Shown here piece by piece: positions 24,029 through 36,913 of a DNA stretch of 64,000 nucleotides. The notes below the pieces were generated by a model. That model saw only the letters and a program-made list of their open reading frames with translations, was not told the origin of the DNA and searched no databases. How positions within the stretch are numbered: the stretch's first letter is position 1; each line of letters begins with the position of its first letter. The DNA is taken from NCBI GenBank assembly GCA_022393335.1, contig JAJEKB010020892.1, positions 663,931 through 727,930 on the forward strand, in the 5' to 3' direction. The stretch is from Macrotrachela quadricornifera (taxonomy: Eukaryota > Rotifera > Eurotatoria > Philodinida > Philodinidae). The translations under genes and the position numbers were made by a program.

Positions 24029-25936
24029 TTTCGATTGTGTGAATAAGCATTATGTTTGAATTGCACTCATCATTAATGATCTCGTGTCATAAACGAGGTG
24101 TTCGTGACTGTTAAATAACTTCAAAATTTGAAGAAGTGGCAATTGTAGGCTTTATATCACGACTAAAGATAGAAATATAGGTTAAAAAAGAAGATTGTCA
24201 CGAATCAATTTGTATGAACGTTATCACGTAAATGATGATATAGTCTAAAATGAAATTACTTATGTCAGATAAAGTGAGTGACTTTGCTCGTTTTAAGACT
24301 AGAATCATAATACAATAAAGATATTTCTTCAAAAGAAATCGTGCAGATATTATGATGTCTATTAATACCTCATGCGTGATATATATATTTCTCCTTTATC
24401 CTACTTTCCTTTATCTCCATACTTTTCTCCTTCTTTTTATGTCATGGATATTTCTCTATTTTTTCGCTTGTCACGATAACGAGTAGATATGTCGTACGTA
24501 TTTCTATTATTTTTCTGTTCTTTAAAATATGATTTGAGAACAAGATCTTCAAACATTCAGACCGAATAAAAGAGTGACATCTAAAAGTGAAAATTTTGCT
24601 GAAAACTAATGACATACTACCCATCTTGGAATTTTTCGAGTTAATTACGAAAATTCTAAGAACCAGATATCACTAAATCAATTCTTATAATAAGTAGAAA
24701 ATGTGCTTTCGACCTTTGCCCGAAATATACCAATTTTCAATCAAAAGTTGCGCACAAATAATTGAAAAAGAAGATGAAACTTTGAAAGATTTACAAGAGA
24801 AATATTTTACATTAATAAAATTTACCTGATTTATAAATCACAATGGTATTTTATTGAATGTTGTGCATGTCAACTTTAAGTCCTCGAAAGCTGTTTCATT
24901 AGATAAATTGAATCGAGTTAAGATATAAGTGAAGCTTCTATTCTGCACATGTCAACCGACACTTGACTTTAGAAAATGTAGAAAGAAATCTATTGTGTAC
25001 TGAAAAAGTTCATAGACTCTACAATCAATCAGTGTGCCCGGCCGTTTACATGATAACTCTTCACAACTAAATTCGATTGTGCTGAAATTTTCTGCACAGA
25101 ATTGTCTCATTAATATCTTGCTAGAGAGAACAAGATCAGAAGGATCTGTCAAGAAATGGATGATTTAGAGAAAATATTGTCATTATTGCCCAGATCATCC
25201 CTGCGGGAAGGGCATAGTTTTTTAAGTGAAAATTGACTAAACATACAATCCCAAATCCATTCTGAAATAATTTCCTTCTGTCCAGTTTTCTAAGCTGATC
25301 ACGAATCTGAACTCGATTTGTGTGATTTCTAAAGATATACAATCACTGTGAAAGTTGAAACAATGATGACTAGATAGGATCGCCCAAAGTGTCGTCTATA
25401 CTAACTTGGTTCTTTAGGTGTTTTATTTTTATAATTTAGTAAGAAAATATATGTCGTTGATGAAATCTATGTCTTGTAGAAAAATAAGACTAGAATATCG
25501 TGCACCAAGTGAGAAAAATTCAAAATACCATCGTTCCGGAATGCAAGATTTCTTCGTATTTGCTCAGTTTTTGACTTCTATTACTTCTTTTATTTGATAA
25601 GCTGCTCGCTTGAGTCGAATGAATTTCTCATCAATTATTTTTACTTTTTAAAAAATCTATATTTTATTTTTTCAAAAGAGAATAGAAGAATGCTTTTATT
25701 TTCGCATAAATATCTTATGATTCTAATTATCGTTTTCTTCATACATAACATATATAGTTAAGTTTCATATTTTATCATAAAATATCTAAATATTGAAGAT
25801 GTTGTGTGAAATACAAAGTGTTTAAGGGTAGAAATTTGAAAACAGTTATATTATACTTCACATTTTAATCTCGTAGAGATAGCGCGACACATCTTTCTTA
25901 GTTATACATCTTTTATTATTAATAAAACAAATGATG
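24029..25936. other. Spacer between two GPCR genes
   Basis: AT-rich. 24952-25342 on the minus strand has two overlapping frames (66 and 68 codons) with somewhat protein-like composition but no motif, splice or start support. Nothing else is supported. Confidence 0.4.
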
Positions 25937-26815
25937 TCAACAGAGATATTTATGTATAATATCTTTGACTATCTTATTCGTAACGAATATAACAATTGTC
26001 ATAATTGTAATACCTAATGTTGTTATATTAACAGATAAAAAATAAAATTCATTTGGTACAGATTGATGATGTATTATATCCCAAATAGTAAGAATAAAAT
26101 ACGGTGTTCCACCACATATAAGAATATTAAGAATAAGTATTGTTTTTTGCATTATTTTCAAATTTCTTTTAGCAGAAGGTAATGAACTATAAGTAGAAAT
26201 AGAATTTTGATTTCTAATTGATGTTATTCGTCGTGTTGATTGATGAACTTGATAAAGAATAATAATATAAACTGTTGTTAGAAAACTTTCTGGAATTATA
26301 AATGAAATAATAATTGTATATAATGCAACAGATAATATTTCTGTTGTAACTCCACACATTCTATATCCTTGTCTTAAACCAAAACCATATTCAATAAATA
26401 ATGGTTGAATTGAAAATAAAAAACATATAAACCATTTAAATATAATCAAAATCCAATGTGTATACCAACCTAATAAAAATCTATGTTTATAAAAAACTGA
26501 AAAAAATAATCGACTTATTCCTTGTATTAAACAAGAATAACTAAATCCAGTAACTGTTACCATTAATAAATAAGCACGTAAAATACATAATGGTTGATAA
26601 TAATACGAATTTTCACGAAAACCATATATACATCCAATAATATGTAATATAGAAAAGATTATTGAAGTTAGAGATATATCACATATAAGTAAATTATTAA
26701 TTGTATGACATCGTCGATTAATAATTATAATAAATATATTTAATAAACTAATTATTAAAATTATACTTGACATAATTATATCAAATGAAAAGTTAATTAT
26801 ATAAAAATTCTCCAT
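25937..26815 (-). CDS. Rhodopsin-like GPCR, intronless, Ile-rich
   Basis: A 292-residue seven-TM protein. TM1 is IIMSSIILIISLLNIFIIII with a single N in place of GN. TM2 carries NLLICDISLTS (equivalent of the LAxAD core). A Cys sits before TM3 (PLCILRAYLL), and the ICL2 position reads ISRLFF, close to a DRY remnant. An ECL2 Cys is in RMCGVTTE. TM6 has ILNILICGGTPYFIL. TM7 ends IVIFVTNKIVKDIIHKYL. It is strongly AT-driven in amino-acid use and differs in sequence from the receptor at 23 kb, so the two are not a recent tandem pair. The ligand is unknown. Confidence 0.85.
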   Translation of the reverse strand: MENFYIINFSFDIIMSSIILIISLLNIFIIIINRRCHTINNLLICDISLTSIIFSILHIIGCIYGFRENSYYYQPLCILRAYLLMVTVTGFSYSCLIQGISRLFFSVFYKHRFLLGWYTHWILIIFKWFICFLFSIQPLFIEYGFGLRQGYRMCGVTTEILSVALYTIIISFIIPESFLTTVYIIILYQVHQSTRRITSIRNQNSISTYSSLPSAKRNLKIMQKTILILNILICGGTPYFILTIWDIIHHQSVPNEFYFLSVNITTLGITIMTIVIFVTNKIVKDIIHKYLC

Positions 26816-27747
26816 AGATAGATTTATTTTAAAACTGAATTCAGTTAGTAATTATAAAATATTCAGACTGAAATTTTTTTTAAGTTTAGAAAGAAAATCT
26901 TCTCTTTTTTTTTTATTTTCTTTCAAAAAGAAAAAGGATAAAAGCAACATTAATTGCTAATTGTGTTGACAACCTTTTCTTTTATTTTACTTTTTTAACA
27001 TAAGTAATTTTTATGTATGCATCCTTACATCTATATTTATTTTATATTATTTAGAAAGAGAAATTTTCTATTGAAAAAGAAAAAAAAATATTTTAGTGAG
27101 AAAATATGTGTCTTGATGAGATGCAATAGCTAGTGTTTTCTAGAATGTTGGTAAAATGAATTTCTTGTCAATTATTTTGTACTTTTTCAAATACACATAA
27201 CACTAGAATTTAAATTCAAGGTTTTTACATCAATTTAACTGAATAATCAAATAAGTTCGAACTCAATAACATCAGAAAGAAGTTCTATGAAATGTACTGG
27301 AATGATACATAGCTTTTCTAATGTGTATTTCAGATCTTTTTCTACAGAAGAATTCTATTATTTTTATTTTTTTTTATATTAAAACTAGAAGTTTGACGAG
27401 ACGAGAATGAATTTTCTGAATTCAACTCAATAAAGTTAGTCGATCTTAAGTTTGTAGTACTCAAACACGAATGATAAAGAAATACGAAAGTTTTGACAGA
27501 ATAATTGCATGATAAGAACCGAAATACTTTAGATAATTGATGTCATTTCAATATATTACTATTATTGTCACATCATTTTTTGGTTTCTTCATGCCATATC
27601 GGTTCACATGGTTATAGTTTCTTATGGCATTGTACTGTTTTGCACGATTAATAATCCTTATATGAACAACTTTTTAGAAGCTCTCTATAATTCCATTTTT
27701 TATTAAGTTGATTTTTATGGTAAAAGAAACCATTTTATATGTTTGAA
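26816..27747. other. Spacer, very AT-rich
   Basis: Homopolymer-rich non-coding DNA upstream of the GPCR gene. No repeat or gene is supported. Confidence 0.4.
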
Positions 27748-27967
27748 TGTAGAAACGTCTACTGCATCAAATGGTATAAAAATGATCTCAATATCTCGAA
27801 TCATAATCAACTAATTAATAAATAGTTCGCAAGTAGTTTGATTCATTATTAATAAGAGTATTAGTCTTAATAGGAACAATATTATTGACAATAAATTTAA
27901 TCACTTGCAAACTATCACTAATTAGTTGCATTATTATTAATATTTATGTACAGCAGACATTTCTACA
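27748..27967. mobile_element. 220-bp MITE
   Basis: The terminal inverted repeats are TGTAGAAACGTCTACTG (27748) and CAGCAGACATTTCTACA (to 27967), 15 of 17 matching. A second, internal inverted pair is built on AACTAATTAATAAATAGTT and CAAACTATCACTAATTAG. No coding content. Confidence 0.65.
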
Positions 27968-29802
27968 CTAGAAATTTCTAAGAAAACTATATTCTTATAG
28001 TTATAGAGCACATTGACTGTATATAATGACGAAAGAAAAAAAAAAAGAAAATAACTTAATGTAGAACATGTATTAAACAATTCATTCGTCTAGCTCGATA
28101 TATGATATATACTACACAGTGTAAGAAGAAAATTTTCTTTCAGGATATATTAAAGCTGTACAAAGAGATAAAGAGAAGCAAATTATGGCATAAAGTATCA
28201 AACAGCAGAATAGCACGATAGCAATATTAATGTTCATCAAAAGTTGTCAATGTTCCATTCAATAACTTTCGTAATTCACCTCTTATTCATCCCGTAATAA
28301 TTGTTGAATAAATTATATTTGATCAGAGGTGAGCATAGGATGACTTTTTGTGTCCTGAATTGGTAACAATTGATCATGTTTTGTAATAAGAATAGTTGAA
28401 TATGCAAAAGAAAAATGAAGTACTATAACTGATTAGTATTTGAATATCCCAGGTGATTGAATCCGGCTGCCATTTCCGTGCCGTACCCTTTCACCGAGGA
28501 TAATAAATTCGAAAATAAATATTATTTTCAACACCAAATAGACGCAAAAATTAATTAATAATGATGGGAAAATAATATTATCAATTGATAAATAAATTTG
28601 ATCAGAATGAAGATCACAACTAATCAAAGCAAAAATGCAATAATCTGTTAAATGAATAATCATCTTACCCATCACTGTTCATAATGAATCGAAGAAAACT
28701 AAATATAAATAGTAGATCTTCTTTAATAATCCAATTCATAAGATTTATTTTAAATATATTCATACTTGCTCCACTTGATAAATAATCAAAGTCACTATTT
28801 TGAAACTAAATCAATACACAAAATTTCTTCTAAAAAAATTCAAATCCTTATGCTTCGAATTTATGCTGAATCATTGAATAAATACTTTTATATACATGAA
28901 ATTTTAAAGTTATTTTTAAATGTTTTATTATCATGATTTACTTTGAAGAGAAACAAAGATTGAAAATTCAAAAATTTAATTTACTTTAGAAAACAATACT
29001 AAAATAATTTTTTTACCAAATTAGAATTTTTCATAATAATTAATTGTTGAATTATAGAAAAATGATCTGATAATTATCATATTAAGATTTCTTTTCGAAA
29101 CTGATTATGTGATATGCTTTTAATTATATTGTTTAAATTGTACACAAATAATTTACGTGCAATATTAGAACTTACTTCTAATCAATTAATTCTTGATGGT
29201 ATCATTCATTTCTTTTTAGGAAGGTTGTATTATTATTTATGTTTACGTATAAGTTTTTCTCTCCCTTCTTTTATCTTTAGATTTATTATTTTCTTAAATA
29301 ATTCAATAATTTTTATTTTTATTTTGATCTATATTAATCAATTTGTATTAAATCATCAGGTAACTAGAGTTTATTATATTATTTTTACTTAAATAAGATA
29401 ATAGGAATATATTTTTATTTCTTATCTTATTTTTGTGTTATATATTTTATATTTTTTATTGAATAATTCTATTATCATGCAATTTTGATCAAATAATTAC
29501 ATAAAAATGTTTTATTCTATATTTTATTTTAACTATTTACATTATATATATTTTTATCTACTTACATCTATCTTATTTAATTATTTAATATTAAAGATAA
29601 TTTCTATCTATTTTTATTTAATAATTGTTGAATATTAACTTTTTACTCAAATTAAGTTTAATAATTTTATGAATAAACTTTATTAGCTTGGTTAAATGAG
29701 TAAATAAAAAAATATTTTTTCAATCACCTGGACAAAAAAAATCCACTATATCGGTTCTAGAAAAAAGACATAGATATAACAAGGAAAAAAAATTAAATTT
29801 TA
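27968..29802. other. Spacer, extremely AT-rich
   Basis: Runs of A/T and simple TAT repeats. Frames at 28433-28675 (minus) and 29114-29392 (plus) have hydrophobic, AT-driven composition and no motif. They could be fragments of old receptor genes but are not supported. Confidence 0.4.
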
Positions 29803-30135
29803 CTAACCACTAACAAATATATTATGTAGCGAATTCAAATTTGATTTATCGATTGAGACTTTCTGTGTTGTCACATATTTGATTTCACCTGTAATTGAAT
29901 GCTTGAACACGACGAAAACGTAAAATATTTCATTATCAGCATCTTCATTTTCACCAATTGTAACATTCAACAAGATACTTTTCGGCAAAAAGAACGTTTG
30001 ATATTTGTCTCCAATTATGATCGATGAATTTTTTCTCTTGAAAATTACCTCAATATCACAATGGTGCGGCATGACTATGTTTTGCTGCGATCGATGACTA
30101 ATAAGAATGATAAGAGCTTTTTTCATGTAAGACAT
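29803..30135 (-). CDS. Hypothetical protein, 110 aa
   Basis: Unrecognised. The sequence has alternating hydrophobic/polar strands (HCDIEVIFKRKNSSIIIGDK, NEIFYVFVVFKH), suggesting a beta-sandwich. There is no clear signal peptide. It ends SLHNIFVSG. The chosen start is the first ATG, and an upstream exon cannot be excluded. It could be a fragment of a larger gene. Confidence 0.4.
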   Translation of the reverse strand: MSYMKKALIILISHRSQQNIVMPHHCDIEVIFKRKNSSIIIGDKYQTFFLPKSILLNVTIGENEDADNEIFYVFVVFKHSITGEIKYVTTQKVSIDKSNLNSLHNIFVSG

Positions 30136-30249
30136 CGGAAAATATCATATTTATAATAGTTGATTAAAACGAAAAAATGAAAAAATTTTTTCCATCTGAT
30201 GAAAATATATCTAATTTTAGTACTTAAGATTGAATAACAAGAATATAAT

Positions 30250-30570
30250 ATGATTGATCAACAGTTAATGCATGCAGTTTTTCTAAATGTTGATCAAACT
30301 AACGGATAAATTCGTTTTTACAATCAAATACAAGCATTTATTGTCAAGAATGACGTTGAATAGCAATTAATTCATCTTCTTCCACCAGGTACTACATCTA
30401 AAAATTTTGAAGAAAATTTTCAAAATAAAAATATACTGGTAGCACGTAATAATGCTGGTCAACTTGGTCGACCTCACAATCTTGCAAATCTACATAAATA
30501 TCTTGTCTGTGAAATATTAACTATTTTACTTGGAAAAACATCATGTTTTTCTTACTTAAACGATGGTTAA
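30250..30570 (+). pseudogene. Broken gene with two in-frame stops
   Basis: One 107-codon frame from ATG 30250 to TAA 30568-30570 is interrupted by TAA 30307-30309 and TAG 30361-30363. The text between is protein-like and GC-richer than the flanks (ILVARNNAGQLGRPHNLANL, then HKYLVCEILTILLGKTSC). The frame is otherwise continuous with no shift. The family is unknown. It is most likely a recently killed gene or the fragment of one. Confidence 0.45.
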
Positions 30571-31793
30571 AATGAAATATATGTTCGTTAAATTGAGGGC
30601 TAAAAGGAATACAAATGAATGATAATGTTTCGTACTTTCTCTTTTTATATGCACACTAGACGAAATATTGTATTTATTCGAAGATGCACATCGTTTATTC
30701 TGTTTTTTTTATATAAATACATTCGTATCTCGAAATAAAAATGAGAGGGAACAAAACATAGACATATGTTTCTGTTTATCAATAAACAGTCGCAAAATGT
30801 ACTTTGTGGATAAGTTTAAATGAAAATATTGATTTAATTATTAAATCTATTAAAAATTAATTTTAAGTTAAAAAAAGATTTGTTAGCGATCATATCATAT
30901 CATCGCTCACCCTCGAACATATATCTTCTCTCTCTTTCTTCTCTTTTGTATTCTTGTTATGCCTCGATGGCTCTCTTTATTTTCTATCGATATATATATG
31001 TGTGTGAATGTTGTTATCAAGATATAATATAAAAGTAAACGTTCGTGCAGCTCGCATACACGAGATAGCAAGATTGAATTTTTTTAATATTCTATATTCG
31101 CTGATGATACAGCTCATATATAACGGTATATTAATCACGAGAATCAATCGTATATACAATTTTTTTTTTGATCATAAGTTTATTTTATTCATAATAAATT
31201 AATTAGAAAAAAATACTAATCAATAATGTGTGAGATAATGCTATTCTCGAAACGTCATTGCTCAAGCTGGGGTGAGAGGGTGTAAGACTCTTGAAATAGT
31301 ATGATTGAAGAAAGTGAAAATTTTTTTCGCATCTGACTTAGTGTTAATCGTTATTGTACAATCTGAAATGCAATAATTTTTCGCGGAACGAACACTTTTT
31401 GCAACTTTTTTAGAAAATTTGACGGTATCTGGCAACTTTTCCAGAAAACGACCGGTATCTGACGTAAGAAAATTCCTCGATACTTCTGCTGCCGAAGGCG
31501 GCCACACTAGCGACGACTACTCAGAATTGAAGGTGTTCAGAAGGTAGGAACGAGTAAAGTATGGGGTTAGTTCTCGTTTCGTGGAAAATCACATCTTCGC
31601 CCTGAAGATTCAAAAAATATTATCCATTTTCGTGCCTAGTATTAAATAATTTTTGATTTCGGGGGTGGGGTGCTGTACATCCCCCTACAGCTCCCCCCCT
31701 TTCGCGGGTGCTGACTATAGTGACTTGAATGCCAAACGCTTTCAAACATGAAGCTTAGGATGATGTAATAAGAAATGCACTTACGAGGGAACA
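30571..31793. other. Spacer
   Basis: AT-rich up to 31.2 kb. 31260-31740 is GC-richer with short C- and G-rich runs (near 31660-31700) and a repeated CCGGTATCTG/CGGTATCTGG. Neither is assignable to a gene. Confidence 0.4.
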
Positions 31794-31955
31794 CAACAAA
31801 CTGATCAATCGGTTTTTAAATGTGAGTTAGACGAATTAGTAGAGCTTGTTAAGTTATTAACTAATATAATCCTCATTTGGGCAAACAGTTAATAACTTAA
31901 CAAGCTCTCCTAATTCGTCTAACTCACATTTAAAAACTGATTGATCAGTTTGTTG
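31794..31955. repeat. Near-perfect hairpin, 69-bp arms
   Basis: 31794-31862 and 31887-31955 are inverse complements with two mismatches in 69, separated by 24 nt. The arms have no coding content. Such identity implies a recent insertion or arm homogenisation. Transcription would give a long stable hairpin RNA. Confidence 0.9.
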
Positions 31956-32287
31956 TTTCCTTGTTCGTTTAGGTGACTTGTTATAGTCTATAATTAATTC
32001 TACTGAAAGGCTAAAGAAATGTCATCTATGACAATGAGATCTAGATGTTGTCTGATTTTCAGACGAGAGATTAGATCTTAGTTGTTAGATATTGTAAAAC
32101 GTAGGAAATTTTAGTGAACTATCAGTTTTATTAACAACATATTAAAGAAAGATATAGGATATGAACAGAAAATTCACTCGAGGATCAAGCGAATTATTCT
32201 CGACAAGTGTTACTTTGTATTAAGTGGCAATACTCTAACGAATTTAAAGTTCTTTATTTTATACTTGTGTTAGAACAGTGAAACTAA

Positions 32288-33219
32288 TCACAATACCATG
32301 CAATTGTGATCTAAATATGTTTTATTGGCACCGCTAAACCCGTTCGTATAAGAACTATTACCCGAAATCACTCGATATGGACTTCCATCGGTTGTTTTAC
32401 CAAAGCCAACTCCCACAAATTCAGCAATACTTACGTTTAACTGATAAAAGGGGAATATATATTCTTGAGTTGTAGCAGTTGTACTGATTTCATTTGCAGG
32501 TGCATCATACATGGCGCATGAAATGTAAAAGAATGAAGTACCAGTGCACTAGAGAAGTGGTTAAAGTATAAAATTTAACTGAAACATTGCGGGCAATAGC
32601 AGCAAGACTAACAGTTTCATTTGTGTTGAGAAATAGAAAGCTATTACGATTATCATTCAGACTTTCCTAAGTTGTGTTAACTAAAAGAAAATAGTTGAAA
32701 AGTACCTATTTGTAGATCACTTACTAAAATAAGGTCCTTGTGTGATCATCGTTGATGTGACAGTTGTCTGTGTACTGGTCACTGAAACTACAAATATTGA
32801 AATGCTATATCTTGATCGATGCTCTACTAATTTTCTTTACCTTCATCTGTAAGATTGTATCGAAATTTGACAACAATAGCATACGTAAATGGAACAAGAT
32901 TAGCAAGTCTTAATGCTTTCGTAGACAAAGAACATTATGTATTGATGAGATAATCAAATGTCGCGATATTACAAGTAGGAAATCGACGTGTACAATGAGC
33001 AGTACACAGTACTTTAGATTTTATCGTGAAGTGAGCGAGCCAAGAACCATTTGAGATGTAATTCATCTGATTATATTTCTTACTAATTATTTGATAAAGG
33101 TCACTGAAAGTATCAGTTCTAAGACAATAGCAAACCAAAGTACAAAGAAAACACTTCATATTCAAGTATATAAAACTCTGCAAGAGAAAAGTTTTTTCCA
33201 TTGATAACATTATTATCAT
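32288..33219 (-). pseudogene. Secreted PAN-like protein gene, broken
   Basis: The N-terminus has an internal start (MKCFLCTLVCYC) that could serve as a signal peptide. It is followed by a PAN/apple-like Cys pattern (VLCTAHCTRRFPTCNIATFD) like that of the intact gene at 48.2 kb. The proposed exons (ending low at 32841, then 32725-32787, then from 32680 down) have GT-AG ends and join in frame. Two stops interrupt them: TAA at 32935-32937 and TAG at 32667-32669, both possible C-to-T changes of Gln codons. The last part (FFYISCAMYDAP, then IAEFVGVGFGKTTDGSPYR) is in a different phase and needs either a 31-nt intron or a frameshift. Confidence 0.55.
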
Positions 33220-33949
33220 CGATAAAAAAATAAATACATAGCCGTTAAAATGCTTTTTTTGTCATGAATTGGTGGAAAACAAGCTGGACTTTTTTTCACG
33301 TCTATCGATGTCAAATCGAAGACTATTTAAAGATATGTCCTAATTTTCGTCGACTAAAGAAGTATTTGAAAACAAATTCACAGACATTTTTCGCAGAATA
33401 TACACGTAGATTATTATTAAAATGTCTGTTTGTTCAACAAAATAGTATCAAATGGAAAAATTTTACATATAGTATTAGTTAATTTTGATTGTGTTTAAAT
33501 CTGTTTTTTTTATATGAGATCTTCATAAAAAAACAAAAAGAATGACAGCACGCATCTCTTTTTTTTTTGTTCTGTTGTGCATCAAATCTTGTCATCATGA
33601 CAAAGAGAAGAAACGGATATAAAAAACTTCAGAAGATTTGTCTGGTACATATGATATAGTCATTTTTTGTTAAGATTATGTAGATCAAATATGTTTCTTT
33701 CTTAATTCCCTATTTCATTAGGAGAGCATTAGCATGGTGGACCATGTTTTCGTATTTAGCTTTCTGTCGACTCATATTTGCGTGATGAGGAGCGTGCGAA
33801 TACAGATAAAAAGTAAAGAGAAAGAACGAGCAAAAACCCTTTCGAATAGCGAAGAAAAAAATAGTCAAGGGCGCGTTTTGTATAGAAGTAAAAAACAATT
33901 TGATTCTTTCTTTTTTTGTAATACTATTTTTCTCAAAGATAAAAATATC
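33220..33949. other. Spacer
   Basis: A 72-codon frame at 33264-33482 (WWKTSWTFFHVYRCQ) is basic and aromatic, without a recognised motif. Nothing else is supported. Confidence 0.35.
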
Positions 33950-34620
33950 TTCTGCTGTCTTCGTCTACGGCGCCAGTGGATACATCGGTTTGAGTATCGC
34001 CGTAGTTTTTCGTCGAACTGGATATCGTATTTATGATTTGATTCGTAAATGAAAAAAATTCCAGTACTTTAGTTCAAAACCAAAAATTGAACCTATTATT
34101 TCATAAGCATTCGATAATGCTCAATCGTTTCACGATGTACTTGTTTTATGTTTAGTGATTGTAGATGGTATAAGTTATAATCCTAAGCTATCACCAAATT
34201 ATCACACTATATTCCACTTTTTATATTTATCTCAGGAATTATGACATACAAATGAATCTATTCTTCGTTTCAGATGGTGATACATCTCCAACAGGTCGTC
34301 CTCCAGTAGATGAAGTGGTTAATCTATTATATACAAAACCACTAGTTGTCTTCCAAGGTAGACAAGATATGCGCTGGAGTTAGGTTCACGTCAATAATCT
34401 GTTTATAATTTGGCTGCTCTAAATGATAATCTAACTTATGAAGAATTGAGAGTGACAATGGGCTAAAACTCAAGGACAAGCAGATCAAATTGAATATAAA
34501 GAAGTTGAGAAAGGTACACGTACACACTGGGATAGTGACTCGTAAGTTTTTGATTTTGCTGAAGAAATTAAAACTTATTATAAAGCATGAGCTACTCATC
34601 AATCTAATGAAGAATGAACA
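33950..34620 (+). pseudogene. Decayed NAD(P)-binding SDR/epimerase-like gene
   Basis: 33955-34050 encodes a Rossmann nucleotide-binding start (VYGASGYIGLSIAVVFRRTG, i.e. GxxGxxG). Later pieces in shifting frames match the style of extended short-chain dehydrogenases: PTGRPPVDEVVNLLY near 34290, then WS-stop-VHVNNL near 34375 (usually WxxVHVxDL), LNDNLTYEELRVTMG near 34420, and QADQIEYKEVEKGTRTHWDS near 34480. There are many stops and frame changes. The enzyme family uses NAD(P) on sugars or steroids. This copy is dead. Confidence 0.6.
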
Positions 34621-34914
34621 CCTTTATCTTCTAGTTAACAATTTTATGCAATGAGATTTTGTTTTTCAAAAGTAAAAAAGCACAAAAATTATTTGTAGAA
34701 AAGAAAAGAGCATAAGAGAATATTCGAGCGATAATTGAAGTATCAAACTCTTATACTTATCAAAGAGTGTATGTTTGCTGATAGTTAATATGTGCGTCAT
34801 TACATTAAAGTATAAAAGTCCTTTATTCTTTTGTTTTATGTTCTTATCTAATACATAACCATCATTTCTTATTCGCCAATCTATTCATTATTTTATTAAG
34901 AGCAAAAACAAAAG
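34621..34914. promoter_or_regulatory. Intergenic region before UNC93A-like gene
   Basis: About 290 bp of AT-rich DNA must contain the promoter of the transporter gene. A run AGTATAAAAGTCC near 34809-34821 is a reasonable TATA-type box ~100 bp before the start codon. Confidence 0.35.
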
Positions 34915-36913
34915 ATGGCCGATATTGATAAAGAAGTGATTATTACGTCGAAAGAATCCTCATTTAATAGTTCAACTAGTGAACATCGATCCCGAGCAAG
35001 TACAGTTACTGATATGCTTGGTATTGATTATCATACTTCGATTTCATCTGTCATTCCACCAATCAAAGAAGAGTCTACTGAAGACGATAATGAACTTCCT
35101 CCATTTTCTGTTCGACAAATCTATAAAAATTTAATTATTCTCTCACTTGCACTTGTGTTAATATTTACAGCTTATAGTGGCATGACAACACTTCAATCAA
35201 GTTTGAATACCAAAGGAAATGTTGGCGTGAATTCTCTCATTACTAATCATGCAGTAATGATTGTAAGTACATTTGTTTTCTTTTACTGGAATCGAAATAA
35301 CAATGGACTTACCTTATAGTTTAGTGCGATTTTTCTTACTGGTATATCGATTGATATATTTGGATTAAAATGGACAATATTTGTTTCAGAAATAGGTTAT
35401 ATATTTTATATTCTTGCTAATATTCGACCTGTACCCCTACTAATGAATATCTGTAAGTATTGTCTTAATGAATCGATAAAATAGATAAATAGAACAAATT
35501 TTTTAGCGGCAGCATTGGCTGGTCTTGCTTCGGCACCATTATGGACCGCTCAAGCAATATATATCGGTCGTCTTGCACGTTATTATGCACATCATAAACA
35601 GAAAAAATTGGATTTAGTTGTTAGTTTATTTTTTGGTATTTTCTTTATGATATTTGCAACGAGTACAATTTGGGGAAATTTAATTTCTTATATCGTACTG
35701 AATCAAACAAGTATTCCACAGAAAGTGAATTGTGGAATTCATTTCGATCCTGTATCAGCAACAAATACAGATGAATCGGATCATATTAATGAAGTAACGG
35801 TAAGATATTGAAAATTATTTTGTTTTTTATCAATAGTAATTCTTGAATGATAATGATGATGATGATGAATTGTAGCGGTATGTTTTGTGTGGAACATTAG
35901 CTGGAATGGGTGTTATTTCGATGTTACTCCTGTTTTTCTTTTTCGATCAAATTCGATTGGATAAACCACGTAAAGAATTGTTTAATAGAAATATTATATA
36001 AAAGAAATTCTTTTTTTTTTCTTAAATAGAACATGTGAAACAATCTTTTAAAAAAAGTCTCGAAGTTCTTCAATCATTATTTCGATGGAAATATATTGAT
36101 CAATTATTTCTTATTCCATTAACCATGTGGAGTATGATTGAAGGAGCATTTATGGCGGCACAATTCACTCGAGTATGACAATAAATTTTAATAGAATCGA
36201 TTTTCATGTTAATCTTTTTTTAGGCATTTGTCACTTGTCTTGTGGGCATTCGGTAAGATGATTTGATATTCGATTTATGTAAGATTGTTTTCTATTTGTA
36301 AAATAGATTTATTGGTTTGGTATTTATTTGTAATGGAATATGTTATGCAACATTTTCTTATATCTATAGTGGTTTGGTGAAGTACATTGGTCGACTAGGT
36401 TGTTTTATTATTGCGGCTGCACTTAATTATTCCGCGTTGATTTTGATGTTTTTTTGGGAACCTATGGAAGAGCAAATGTATATTTTATTTATAATGGCGG
36501 GTCTTTGGGGTATGGCAGCTGCAGCTTGGCAATCACAAATCGTTGGTAGGATTGTCTTTTTTATTTTAGCAAATGGATCTTTTTTATTAATGTTTTGTTT
36601 TATTTTATTTTAGCTGTTTATACAGTATTGTATGCGGATACAGATTCTACTGCGATAGCTAAATATCGTTTATGGAAATCAGTTGGTTCTTTACTAGCTT
36701 ATAGTGTAAGTAGATTTTTCTCTTCTTAATATTGAAAAATAATTTCTTGTCTTTTGTTTTGTTTAGTATGCTAGTTATGTAAATATTCAGAATACACTTA
36801 TTATTCTACTGACCTTTCTGACAATAAGTATGATTTGCTATGGTGTATTAGAAATTCATATTCGATGGAAAAATCGTGCCAAAAAATTAACTACATTGAA
36901 TAATAATTGTTAA
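34915..36913 (+). CDS. UNC93A-like membrane protein, nine exons
   Basis: Nine exons join to a 505-codon MFS-fold protein of the UNC-93 family: 34915-35262, 35320-35452, 35507-35799, 35876-35969, 36030-36172, 36224-36252, 36307-36545, 36614-36705, 36767-36913. All introns are GT-AG, 51-76 nt, and phases agree. Family-typical blocks: YSGMTTLQSSLNTKGNVG in the first TM region, ASAPLWTAQAIYIGRLARYY, YSGLVKYIGRLGCFIIAAAL, GLWGMAAAAWQSQIVG and YADTDSTAIAKYRLWKSVGS. The N-terminus (~70 residues, Ser/Glu-rich) is cytosolic. UNC93A proteins are membrane proteins linked to ion or nutrient responses, and their substrate is unsettled. Exon 6 is only 29 nt. No defect is seen. Confidence 0.93.

Noticed and set aside
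28433..28675. Hydrophobic 80-codon minus-strand frame as a possible third GPCR
   Set aside because: Only one or two hydrophobic stretches and no receptor motif.
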